A stretch of 64,000 nucleotides of DNA. Origin: Bacteroidota bacterium. GTDB lineage: Bacteria > Bacteroidota > Bacteroidia > B-17B0 > Aurantibacillaceae. The notes below the pieces were generated by a model. It worked only from the letters and a program-made list of their open reading frames with translations, was not told the origin of the DNA and ran no database searches. The position numbers were made by a program, and so were the translations under genes. This document shows positions 10,200 through 19,407 of the stretch, in pieces; within the stretch, counting starts at the first letter, position 1; each line of letters starts with the position of its first letter. The stretch lies in NCBI GenBank assembly GCA_016711805.1, contig JADJSH010000037.1:1-64000 (forward strand). The letters are read 5' to 3'.

Positions 10200-11605
10200 A
10201 TGGAAAAATTTGATGTAACCATTATTGGTTCTGGTCCTGGAGGATACGTTGCAGCTATTCGTTGTGCGCAATTAGGAATGAAAACTGCCTTAATTGAAAA
10301 ATACCCAACTTTGGGTGGTACCTGCTTAAACGTAGGCTGTATACCTTCAAAAGCATTATTAGATTCATCTGAGCATTTTTACAATGCTGTAAATCATTTT
10401 GAAGAACATGGTATTGAAGTAAAAGCACCAAAAGTAAATTTAAAACAAATGATTGAGCGTAAGCGCGGTGTTGTAAAAATGACTTGCGATGGTATCAATT
10501 TTTTAATGAAGAAAAATAAAATTACTGTTTATACTGGTGTTGGAAGTTTTGAATCTAAAACAATTATAAATATTACTAAAGCTGATGGAACTAAAGAACA
10601 AATTGAAACAGGAAAGGCGATTATTGCTACAGGGTCAAAACCAGCTTCGTTACCAGGCATTGAAGTAGACAAAAAACGCATCATTACTTCTACTGAAGCA
10701 TTAGAAATGACTGAAATCCCTAAACACTTAATTATTATTGGTGGTGGCGTTATTGGTTTAGAATTAGGAAGTGTGTATGCGCGTATTGGTTCTAAAGTTT
10801 CAGTCGTTGAATTCATGGATCGTTTAATTCCAGGTATGGATGCAGGGTTAGGAAAAGAATTACAACGAGTGATGAAGAAAGATTTGAAAGTAGAATTTTT
10901 CATGAAACACAAAGTTGAAAGCGTTGTATCAAAAGGTAAAGAAGTAACTGTTACTGCAGATAATGGCAAAGGTGAAAAAATTGAAATCAAAGGTGATTAT
11001 GTATTAATGGCTGTTGGTCGTAAACCATATACTGAGGGATTGAACTTAGAAAAAGCTGGCGTTAAATTAGATGCTCGTGGACGCGTTGAAGTTGATGCTC
11101 ATTTAAAACTAGCGCTGATAATATTTATGCGATTGGTGATGTAGTAGTTGGTGCAATGTTAGCTCATAAAGCAGAAGAAGAAGGTGTATTTGTTGCTGAG
11201 CAATTAGCAGGACAAAAACCTCATATTGATTACAATTTAATTCCTGGTGTTGTTTATACATGGCCTGAAGTGGCGGCAGTTGGACAAACAGAAGAGCAAT
11301 TAAAAGAAAAAGGTATTAAATATAAAGTTGGTTCTTTCCCATTCAAAGCAAGCGGAAGAGCTCGTGCTAGTATGGACACAGACGGTTTTGTAAAAGTATT
11401 AGCTGACGAAACAACTGATGAAATTTTAGGAGTTCACATGATTGGTCCACGTACAGCTGATATGATTGCAGAAGCGGTTGTAGCCATGGAATACAAAGCA
11501 AGTGCTGAAGATATTTCTCGTATGAGTCATGCACATCCTACATTTACTGAAAGCTTAAAAGAAGCTGCTTTAGATGCTACAGGAAAACGTGCTTTACATA
11601 TTTAA
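10200..11605 (+). CDS. lpd: Dihydrolipoyl dehydrogenase, frame broken once
   Basis: This is the E3 flavoprotein of 2-oxoacid dehydrogenase and glycine cleavage complexes, reoxidising dihydrolipoamide with NAD+. The protein has an FAD site (IIGSGPGGYVAA, residues 8-19), the redox disulfide GGTCLNVGC (Cys42 and Cys47), an NAD site (IIGGGVIGLELG, about 178-190), the second FAD motif in YAIGDV and the C-terminal catalytic HAHPT. The frame breaks near 11110, where four As should be five to read H-L-K-T-S-A-D-N-I-Y. The joined length is 468 residues, normal for the family. Sequencing error is likely. A strong terminator follows. Confidence 0.93.
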
Positions 11606-11622
11606 TTATAATTAAATTATAC

Positions 11623-11659
11623 AGACCTGCTAGGTTTTAAAAACCTAGCAGGTCTTTTT
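11623..11659 (+). terminator. Rho-independent terminator after lpd
   Basis: AGACCTGCTAGGTTTT pairs perfectly with AAAACCTAGCAGGTCT and runs into a T-tract. This is a very stable stem directly after lpd. Confidence 0.92.
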
Positions 11660-11665
11660 GTTATT

Positions 11666-12189
11666 ATGAACGAAGAATTAGACCCAAAAACATATCCAAT
11701 TGGTAAAGCGCAAAATCGTGAATTCACCAAAGAAGTTTTATATCAATCTATTTTAATGATTGAATCGGCGCCTTTAAGATTGCGCCAGCGTATTACAACG
11801 TTAAATGAAGAAGAGCTAGAATTGAAATACCGCGAAGGCAGTTGGACAGTGAGACAAATTGTGCATCATGTAGCCGATTCACACATGAATATGTGGATTC
11901 GTTTTAAACATGCGCTAACACAAGATAATCCAACGATTCAACCTTATAACCAAAATGTGTGGGCAGATTCTGCTGATTACAAATCAGCGCCATTAGAAAG
12001 TTCTTTGTTAATTTTTGAAGGCGTTCAAATGCGTTTTTCAAATTTATTAAAAACCATGAGCGAAGCTGATTTTAAAAGAACGTACATGCACCCAGAATAT
12101 AACAAACAATTTGTTTTAGAGAAGTAGTGCAATTATACGCTTGGCATGGCATGCATCATGTGGCGCAGATCGAAGGGATTTTTAAGTAA
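11666..12189 (+). CDS. DinB/YfiT-type metal-dependent enzyme (BstA-like), frame broken once
   Basis: The protein starts with the YPIGKAQ motif of the YfiT/BstA group and has metal-ligand histidines in IVHHVADSH and in WHGMHH, the usual three-His site of the DinB superfamily. Relatives act as bacillithiol or other thiol S-transferases. The frame stops at 12127, but the missing C-terminus (V-V-Q-L-Y-A-W-H-G-M-H-H) follows directly if one G is added in GAAGTAG at about 12122. The full length is about 174 residues, normal. One metal ligand lies in the part after the break, so a true frameshift would inactivate it. A sequence error is likely. Confidence 0.8.
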
Positions 12190-12197
12190 TCTGTATT

Positions 12198-12228
12198 TTT
12201 GAATTTAGTCTTAAAATCGTTATATTTA
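12198..12228 (+). promoter_or_regulatory. Promoter of the second toxin-antitoxin pair
   Basis: TTTG (12198-12201) is followed after 19 bp by TATATTTA (12221-12228), one base from the TAnnTTTG consensus, 22 bp before the antitoxin ATG. Confidence 0.6.
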
Positions 12229-12250
12229 CTATCAGTAATAAATATATATC

Positions 12251-12487
12251 ATGTTACTTCAATTAGATAATATAAATAAATTGGCATTAATTAAGTTATT
12301 TGAATTTGCTAAAAATAATAGCTTAGAGTTAAAATTAGTGGACGAGGATAAAACAAAAACATATTTACCAGGAAAGCCGTTAACAGCTAAGGAAACAAAA
12401 CAATTGATCGAGAAAAGTCGTAAAAGTGGCGTCTTGGCTCTAAAAGACGCGCATAAGGAATTACGAAAAAAATTAAATGGAAATTAA
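12251..12487 (+). CDS. Putative antitoxin
   Basis: The 78-residue, highly charged, helical protein has the layout of many Bacteroidota type II antitoxins: an N-terminal helical part (INKLALIKLFEFAKNN), a linker (YLPGKPLTAKE), and a basic C-terminus (AHKELRKKLNGN). It overlaps the downstream RelE/ParE-like toxin gene by 11 bp, which is the main evidence. A promoter lies 22 bp upstream. The sequence is not similar to the first antitoxin. Confidence 0.72.
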   Translation: MLLQLDNINKLALIKLFEFAKNNSLELKLVDEDKTKTYLPGKPLTAKETKQLIEKSRKSGVLALKDAHKELRKKLNGN

Positions 12488-12764
12488 TTATACTCTTGAT
12501 GCTTTTGATTCATTAACAGCCTTATTACTTTTTATTGAGAAAGAAAACACCAAAGGAGCTGGGATTAGATGGCTTAATAAATTTGAGTCCTTCTTAATGG
12601 AAACATTACCATCCCACGAAGTGATGCCTTTTTGCAACAATAAAACATTTCATCAACTAAAATTAAAGTGCTTAAATTACAACGATTGGATTATTGCTTT
12701 TACAGTTCATCATACAACTATTAACATTGAAGCTATATTACATAAATCAAGATTAAAAGATTAA
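12477..12764 (+). CDS. RelE/ParE-like toxin
   Basis: The 95-residue protein has a helix containing LTALLLFIEKENTKGAGIRW and ending FESFLMETL, then FHQLKLKCLNYNDWIIAFTV and the C-terminal INIEAILHKSRL. That order of helices and final strands is typical of ParE/RelE-fold toxins, with a distant match. It overlaps its antitoxin by 11 bp and ends just before a bidirectional terminator. Both reading frames of this pair are intact, unlike the pair at 9.6-10.1 kb. Confidence 0.72.
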   Translation: MEINYTLDAFDSLTALLLFIEKENTKGAGIRWLNKFESFLMETLPSHEVMPFCNNKTFHQLKLKCLNYNDWIIAFTVHHTTINIEAILHKSRLKD

Positions 12765-12773
12765 TCAAAACAT

Positions 12774-12811
12774 AAAAAAATCCTTCTTCGTTAAACGAAG
12801 AAGGATTTTTT
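12774..12811. terminator. Bidirectional terminator
   Basis: AAAAAATCCTTCTTCG and CGAAGAAGGATTTTTT form a long perfect stem with a four-base loop. A-tract and T-tract flank it, so it can stop both the toxin-antitoxin transcript and the small minus-strand gene that converges on it. Confidence 0.9.
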
Positions 12812-12834
12812 GTTAAATGTTATAGATTTGTTTT

Positions 12835-13032
12835 TTATTTTAAAAATGTATCTATCGAAAAAATATTAGACAAAGGAATGTGTTCAATTAAACTTGTAAT
12901 TTGACTTTCATCTGTTGCTAATATTTCTGTTGCTGGAATAAATTTAATTCTTCCCTCGTGTTCGCCATTTATAATGGTGCCATATTTTCTAATCCCGTTA
13001 GTTAATATGATCATTGCTTGCGTTGTATTCAT
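12835..13032 (-). CDS. Small protein of unknown function
   Basis: The 65-residue protein has alternating strand-like segments (MIILTNGIRKYGTIINGEHE, then RIKFIPATEI) that suggest a small beta fold. No family is recognised. Support for a real gene comes from its terminator on the 3' side and a strong hairpin 15 bp before its ATG. It is flanked by a toxin-antitoxin pair and trxA but shows no sign of belonging to either. Confidence 0.55.
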   Translation of the reverse strand: MNTTQAMIILTNGIRKYGTIINGEHEGRIKFIPATEILATDESQITSLIEHIPLSNIFSIDTFLK

Positions 13033-13046
13033 GATTTCTTGTTTTT

Positions 13047-13085
13047 ATTACTTTTAATTAGGCAAACCTAATGCCAAAAAGTAAT
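13047..13085 (-). promoter_or_regulatory. Leader hairpin before the small protein
   Basis: Outer arms ATTACTTTT/AAAAAGTAAT and inner arms AATTAGG/CCTAATG face each other around CAAA. The structure ends 15 bp upstream of the start codon at 13032 on the minus strand. It could be a regulatory leader or an operator. The rest of 13086-13234 is AT-rich with nothing recognisable. Confidence 0.55.
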
Positions 13086-13234
13086 AAAATGATTAAGTAA
13101 AGGTTATGAAACCGTAAAGCACTGATATTAATGAGTTAAGCTAACCTCAAAATTTGAATTTTAACATTTTGAAAGTATTAAGGTACTCAATTCAATAACC
13201 ACTAAATAAGTTTAATCAAGTTAAAATGCATAAT

Positions 13235-13267
13235 AAAAGTCCGTTTACCAATGGCAAACGGACTTTT
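13235..13267. terminator. Terminator after trxA
   Basis: AAAAGTCCGTTT pairs with AAACGGACTTTT around a nine-base loop. On the minus strand it follows the trxA stop and runs into T/A tracts, so it can work in both directions. Confidence 0.85.
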
Positions 13268-13285
13268 AATTTTATAGAAAGAAGG

Positions 13286-13597
13286 TTACATATGAGAATC
13301 TAACTTTCCAGCTAAAATATTTTTTGCAGCAACACCAACGTGTTTTTCTACTACCTCTCCATTTTTAAAGAACAATAATGTAGGAATATTTCTAATACCG
13401 TATTTTGCTGAAATACCTGAGTTATTATCAACATTTACTTTACCAATAACTGCTTTTCCTGCATATTCTGTAGATAATTCTTCAACTACTGGACCAACCA
13501 TACGGCAAGGACCACACCACTCTGCCCAAAAATCTACTAATACTGGTTTGTCTGATTTTAATACTAATTCTTCGAAGTTAGCGTCTGTTTTTGACAT
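13286..13597 (-). CDS. trxA: Thioredoxin
   Basis: A 103-residue single-domain thioredoxin that reduces disulfides in cytoplasmic proteins. The active site WCGPC has Cys28 and Cys31, and the cis-proline loop is RNIPTLLFF. No signal peptide is present, so it should act in the cytoplasm. Its ATG overlaps the TAA of the PKD-repeat protein by one base (TAATG), so the two genes are probably co-transcribed even though their functions differ. A terminator follows. Confidence 0.95.
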   Translation of the reverse strand: MSKTDANFEELVLKSDKPVLVDFWAEWCGPCRMVGPVVEELSTEYAGKAVIGKVNVDNNSGISAKYGIRNIPTLLFFKNGEVVEKHVGVAAKNILAGKLDSHM

Positions 13598-16500
13598 TAT
13601 TTGAGTAAAGTCACATGGCCAATCATACTATGTTTTTCACTTAAAACGTCTGTTACCTGAGCTTTCCACACATAAACCTCTTGTTTTGTTGATTCAAAAT
13701 CACCTTTTCCTTTAATACTGCCATCCCAAGCATTATTAATGTCATCAGTTTCGAAAACCAAAGCGCCCCATCTGTCAAATACCTGTAGTTTAAATTGAGC
13801 AATACCTACTCCAACTGCTTTAAAACCATCATTAGTTCCATCGCTATTTGGCGTAAAGGCATTTGGTACATAAATTACATACGCTGGTTTAATTTCTATT
13901 TGTTTAATAATGGAATCTCTGCAACCATAAGAGTTAACAGCAACCTGCATAATTGACACTGTTTTTGCCACATCTGTATTAAAAGTGTAATTAAAATTAG
14001 GTGTATTTCTTATAGTACCATCATTAAATATGTATTTAATAGCACTTGCTCCAATCGATCTGTCTTCCACTTCTATCATTGGCGTGGTAATTTCAACTTC
14101 TTCTGGAGTCACATTAAAATTAGCCACTGGCAAAGGATACACATTTACCAAACTTGGCATGGTGGAACTACTAACACAGCCGCTATCCGACACAACTTTT
14201 AAAATCACATTATAATTTCCAGTTGAGTAGCAGTGTGTGGGATTTTGAGAATAATCAGGATTACTATTATCTCCAAAAATCCATTGATGTGTCACGATGT
14301 TTCCACTTCCAATAGTTGAGTTGTTGATAAACTGAACACATAAACTTGGACAGCCCGTATTATTTTGCGCTGCAAATAAAGCGGATGGTGTAGAGTTGAC
14401 ATAAGCCGATTTGATGATGCTATTAGTACAACCATATTGTGTTTGCACTTCTAGTTTTACGCCATAGTTTCCAGATTGTAAATAAATGTATTGAGGATTT
14501 TGTTGATTATTGTCTATCAAATTATCTCCATTAAAATCCCACGCATAAGATGTAATTGTACCATCGCTACTCGTTGCCAAGCTTGTAAAATGAGAGCTTG
14601 CAGGCATGCAAGTAGATGGTACAGAAAAATTAGCAGTAGGATTATAGTGCACTACTACTGGATTTAAATTTTGATTAACACAACTGTTATTTGAAATAGC
14701 CATTAATCGTGTTTGTTGTGTGCCAGCAGTAGGGTAAATATGACTTGGATTAGCCGTTGAATCATCTATCGTTCCATTGTTTTCAAAATCCCAACGGTAT
14801 TTAATAATAGTGCCACTAGCAATACTACTTTGATTACTAAACTGAGTTGCTTGATTTAAACAGGTAGTAGTTGATTGAAAATTAACCGTTGGTTTTGGAT
14901 GTACCGTTACTAGTTGTGAAACAGAATTTACACAACCAAAATTACTAGAAGTAATTAATGAAACATTAAAACTTCCAAAGCCATTATATAGATGAGAAGG
15001 ATTAGCTAATAAAGAAGATGTATTATCGCCAAAAGCCCATTGGTTATTTACAATTTGACCACTAATGATAGTTGATTGATTTGTAAATGTCATTTGAGTT
15101 CCTTCACAAACTGGAGAAGCATTAAATTGCGCAACAGGATTTGGATAAACCGTAACAACTAATGTACGAGTTGCTGAACAATTTAAATTGGAGATAGCCA
15201 TCAACTGTGTTGTGTAAGTTCCAGGATTACTAAATATGGTACTTGCTGTTTGATTTGTATTATCAGGTGTTCCATCTGATGTGTAATCCCAGATGTAATT
15301 TGAAATACTTCCACTTACAATGGACGAAGTATTTACATAATTAGTTGCATTACCTTCACATACATTATTGGCTGTAAACATCACATTTGGCAATGGATTC
15401 ACGGTAACTTGTTGTGAGATGCTATTGCTACAATTTGAATTGGTAGTAATATTTAAAGTTACATTATAAGTTCCTGCATTAGCATATTGATGTGTTGGCT
15501 GATTTAATAAGGATTGTGTACCATCACCAAATTGCCAAGTGGTATTGGTTATAAAACCTGTAGTAACCGTTGAGGAATTAGTGAAACTTGTTTGTCCATA
15601 TAAACACACATTGTTAGCTACAAAAGCTGCTGTTGGCAAAGGACTAATCGTTACAGGAACAATAGCAGTATCTCTGCAACCCATATTACTTGTTACGATT
15701 AACTGTGCGTTATAAGTTCCATTGTTAATGTAATTGTTTAATCCATTTTGCGTATTAGAGGTATTGCCATCTCCGTATGTCCAATTGTTGGAAGTGATAC
15801 TTCCGCTAGTGATATTACTTGTATTTATAAAACCAATGGTATGAGTACAAGCAGAAGGTTGAACTGAAATAAAATTTGCATTTGGTTTTGGGAACTCCGT
15901 TAACAAATAAGTTATGGTTGGGCCAGGACAACCAGTTACAGTGGTTAAATTTAATGTATAAAAACCAGGAGTTCCTGTTGTTAAGTATCTGCCCTGTTGC
16001 TGGAGTTCCATTTGGCAATGTCCAATTATACGTTGCAAACCCAACAGGTGCTGCTAATTGAATAGTTGAACCTTGACATAAAATATTGTTTTGAGTAATA
16101 TTAAAATTTGAGCAACTTCCATCAATATAGGCGTAAGCATAATGTCCTCCTAACGAACAATCTTGTGTTGTAAATCTAATAGTAACATCTTGCCCAATGT
16201 AATTAGTTAAATCAACGCTAACATTTGTCCAAGGTTTGTAAACTACATTGGCGCAGTTTGTAGAATTAATAAAGCCGGGTATGTTTTGCCCAGCAGCTAC
16301 ATTATAATAGGTACAAGGAATTTGTATCCCATTTGAATCTAACATTTCTATTTGAAAACTTGGTTGATCTGCTGTTGCGTGCCCAGGATCTTGAAAAACA
16401 ACTGCATAGCGATAGGTGAAATTTGCATTAGCCGATGTCACACTAAATGTTTGCTCTAATCTATCTGCAATGCCACCCGTGCCGTTGTTTCCTAATCTTA

Positions 16501-16944
16501 CAGAAAAATTTCCGCCAGCTGCAACTAAAGGAAATCCGCCGCAAGCATCAATACCTGCGCCAGTTACATTAATTGAGCGCCTCCAGCATTTTGACAACAG
16601 CCCAATGCATTGTATGCGGGATTGTAGCCTGTGGAAGTTGACCAGCCATTTAGATTTCCAGATTCGAAATCAATGTTAGTACATGCTTGTTGTGGAGTGT
16701 TTGGTTGACCTGAGATACGTTGAGGAGAGAAGTACGTATCGCGAATATAATCTCGCTGATGAGCATAAATGAATTCAGGCAAATCATTTACTGATGTGTG
16801 ATGAGACCAATAAAAATTAGTCCATTGTTTTGTATTAAAATTGGCTAAACTGTCAATCGGAGATACAGAAGTGAAGTTTTGCCCGTTTGCTGGCGAGTGC
16901 AGAAGAACAGCCAACAGAACTGCGGTTAGTAAATAAGTTTTCAT
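13597..16944 (-). CDS. Large PKD-repeat secreted protein with type B sorting domain, frame broken twice
   Basis: Pieces 16944-16564, 16597-15815 and 16044-13597 join into about 1,115 residues. The order is signal peptide (1-21), a unique N-terminal region and jelly-roll-like domain with NFSVRLGNNGTGG and YAYAYIDGSC, eight PKD-like repeats of about 85 residues (WxFGDG, NPSHxY, GxYxVxL patterns) and a gliding-type C-terminal domain (VPNAFTPNSDGTND, FDRWG, WDG). That C-terminus marks export by the type IX system and surface attachment. Breaks are near 16572 (one base missing before S-I-N-V-T) and near 15995 (one extra G before R-Y-L-T-T). The role is likely adhesion or surface matrix, by inference. 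trxA follows with a one-base overlap. Confidence 0.88.
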
Positions 16945-17170
16945 GGGATGTAGGTTTTGAAATGTTTGTAAATGATTTCATGCTTTTTGTTTTTTATTTT
17001 TAAAATTTAATGAAAGCTATAAAAGCTTAATAATCTTGATTTTGTGAAATTCTATAATATTGTACGATAGGATTTTCTAAAAGTTTTAGTTTTAGTCTGT
17101 TTTTTTTCAACTCTTATCTAATTTATATATCTTTAAGTCAAAATAAAAACATATTTCGATAACAATAAAC

Positions 17171-17580
17171 ATGGAAGATATAATCTAACCAAAATTTGCA
17201 ACAAGATCAAAACAAAATCAGCACAATTCAATTACACCACATGGAAAAATTTGCCAATAGCAAATGCTGCCGATGGTTTTAGGATTATTTATCTTTTTAG
17301 CATTATTTGGTGTTACTGGATAGGTTCAATATCTCTTTAACCTGCGGAGTTATTGCTTTGGTTTTAGTAAAAAGTGGCCAAAACTACTGAAGCTAATGAG
17401 AACCAATATACCCTATCTTCATAATAATAATAAGCGGTAAAAATCATGTCAATTATTGGTTTGTGTTTAGCCTCATTGAATTAATATTATATCATTGTTG
17501 TATTTGCATTTTTTGGGACATTTACAGCTTTAGCATGGGGTGGAACAAAAATAAATTACTTAAAAATGGCTACTAGGTAA
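17171..17580 (+). pseudogene. Decayed CCC-motif/CD225-like small membrane protein
   Basis: No open frame survives, but pieces in different frames spell the pattern of Bacteroidota CCC-motif membrane proteins: LPIANAA, WCYWIGSIS, LTCGVIALVLVKSGQ, EANENQYTLSS and MSIIGLCLAS, in that order between 17250 and 17480. The family often sits directly upstream of a DUF2752 gene, as here. Several stops and frame changes lie within 400 bp, denser than elsewhere in the window, so real decay is plausible. The 16945-17170 stretch before it is AT-rich with no gene. Confidence 0.55.
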
Positions 17581-17601
17581 TATCAAGACATTAATTGAAC
17601 A

Positions 17602-17900
17602 ATGATAAACTGGCTCGAGCAACATCTATCTCCTTGCTTTTTTAAATCGCATTTTGGCTTGAGGTCCGGATGTGGTATGCAAGAAGTTTGATTGCTTTAT
17701 TAAAAGGAGATATTTTAGAATCGCTACATTACCATATTGCGTTAATCCCATTTATAATTACAATCAGTTTATTAATAGCACAGTTAATTATTAAACACGA
17801 AAAAGGAGGTAAATGGGTGATGTGGGCTTTTATTATTACTACAGGAATTACAGTAGTTCAGTTTATAATAAAGCAAATAATGCTATTTCAAACACACTAG
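17602..17900 (+). CDS. DUF2752-family membrane protein, frame broken once
   Basis: From ATG 17602 the frame reads M-I-N-W-L-E-Q-H-L-S-P-C-F-F and then FGLRSGCGMQ. Adding one A near 17681 continues into RSLIALLKGDILESLHYHIA, and it ends at 17900 (about 99 residues). This is the DUF2752 pattern (C..., GxxCGMQR/CPGCGxTRA, LLxGD) followed by two membrane helices. The function is unknown. It converges on the flippase gene with a 4-bp overlap. Confidence 0.68.
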
Positions 17901-19144
17901 CTCCTCTTCAATAATTCAAAGTCTTTCTTAAATCGAAGTAAATCTAGCAGACTAAACTTGTTTTCTTTTAGGAAGAAAGCCACCAATATAATGGTTGCCA
18001 CAAAATATGAAAGACAAGCAGAATAGGAAGCTCCCAACAATTGATCTTTTGCAATTAAATATCGGCTCACACTAATCGTGGTTAATAACCCGCAACTATT
18101 TGCTATTAACAAGATGCGTTGCTTTCCTAAACCAGCAAAATAATGACTAATAATCGTAGCAAAACTGATAAATAAAATACCTGGAGATAAATACATCATC
18201 ACCGTTTTTACGTGAATAAAATCTTCACCCAACAAGAAAACAAAAAACTCTTTTGGAATAAAGTATAAAACCACTACGCAAAGTAAACTCAACAAAAAGC
18301 AAATCTTAGCTAATAACAATGTGATCTTCGCATTATTTGCTGGATCTTTTTCATTGGCTATATAAGTTAAAATAATAGGCGAAACACTCCCGCTAATTAT
18401 CCAAACAGACTCAATTAAAGATGTTGCACTCGAGTAAATACCAACCAAAACAGTATTGCCTAATAAATAAAAATTGTAGCGATTACTGAGCATGTGACAC
18501 AAATTTGCTAATTGATTATAAAAACCATTTTCAATAATACGTTTTGGTTCAAACAGAGTTAATGTATTATTGTGATTTTTGAAAATGCTAGCTACTTGAA
18601 TTATAGATACTATAATAGCCGCTGAAAAGGACACGTAAAGCGCTATGATATAACTATCGATTGTTTTGATATGGAAAACGAAAAACATTAAAAATAAAAC
18701 CGATAATAATAACGCCGGCTGGAAAAAATTTAAGAAATTATAGACTTTAATTCTTTCTTTAGCCAATATAATCACCATGTGAAACGAATGAATGATAATT
18801 AATAAGGATAGAGCCACTAAATGAAACCAATGATCGATGGAGCCTACTTCAAAAAAAACGAATAGAAAAAGCATGACAGCAACGCACAAAATAGTACAAA
18901 TGATTGCCCATAAAAGACCTGAAGTATATATCTTTTTTAACGAAAACTTTGGAATAAAATACACAAGTATATATCCTGTGTATATTTCATTTATGATTTG
19001 AATAATAGCGATATTAAAGATTAATAAACTCACTTGCCCTCGGATATCACTTCCTAATTGCTGACAAGACACTAACAAAATTGCCAAATTAATAAAAGCA
19101 ACAAAGCCTTTAGTAAATAAAGTAGATATGATGTTTTTTAGCAA
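17897..19144 (-). CDS. Polysaccharide/lipid-linked oligosaccharide flippase (Wzx-like)
   Basis: The 415-residue protein is almost entirely membrane helices, about 12 of them, with the start M-L-K-N-I-I-S-T-L-F-T-K-G-F typical of polysaccharide biosynthesis exporters of the MOP superfamily. Relatives move undecaprenyl-linked O-antigen or capsule units across the inner membrane. The substrate is unknown. The divergent FkbM methyltransferase and GT9 genes on the other strand fit a surface-glycan locus. The length is normal and the start is an ATG. Confidence 0.82.
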   Translation of the reverse strand: MLKNIISTLFTKGFVAFINLAILLVSCQQLGSDIRGQVSLLIFNIAIIQIINEIYTGYILVYFIPKFSLKKIYTSGLLWAIICTILCVAVMLFLFVFFEVGSIDHWFHLVALSLLIIIHSFHMVIILAKERIKVYNFLNFFQPALLLSVLFLMFFVFHIKTIDSYIIALYVSFSAAIIVSIIQVASIFKNHNNTLTLFEPKRIIENGFYNQLANLCHMLSNRYNFYLLGNTVLVGIYSSATSLIESVWIISGSVSPIILTYIANEKDPANNAKITLLLAKICFLLSLLCVVVLYFIPKEFFVFLLGEDFIHVKTVMMYLSPGILFISFATIISHYFAGLGKQRILLIANSCGLLTTISVSRYLIAKDQLLGASYSACLSYFVATIILVAFFLKENKFSLLDLLRFKKDFELLKRS

Positions 19145-19201
19145 GTGTATCTTTTAAATCAGAAACCTAAAAATATGAATTTTTAGCGGACTTGTCATAT
19201 A

Positions 19202-19359
19202 ATACCAAGTTTAACTATAATTTATCATATACTCGTCCTTTTCATCAATACTTCTTCAAAAAATAGTTCCGTGAGGCATTGCTATGCAACAATTTTTATT
19301 CATCGTCTTGATAAAAAATCACTTCGTATTTTTGACCAAATTATAATTACACTTGGCAT
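19202..19359. mobile_element. MITE-like element with 22-bp imperfect terminal inverted repeats
   Basis: The left end (19202-19223, ATACCAAGTTTAACTATAAT...) and the reverse complement of the right end (19338-19359) agree at 19 of 22 positions. The 158-bp element holds no gene. Its inner part has a GCAT-TGCT-ATGC mini-hairpin. It lies in the divergent gap between the flippase and FkbM genes. No target duplication is obvious. Confidence 0.55.
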
Positions 19360-19407
19360 AACAGTAAAATTTGCTTTATATTGTATGCTTATTAGCTAAA
19401 CTCGGTT

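Noticed and set aside
6600..12189. Programmed frameshifting as an explanation for the broken housekeeping genes.
   Set aside because: Breaks occur at many unrelated short runs without slippery heptamers plus stems, and in genes not known for recoding.
17670..17900. A 76-residue open frame as an independent gene.
   Set aside because: Its start is inside the DUF2752 pattern; the conserved N-terminal half lies in the neighbouring frame from 17602.
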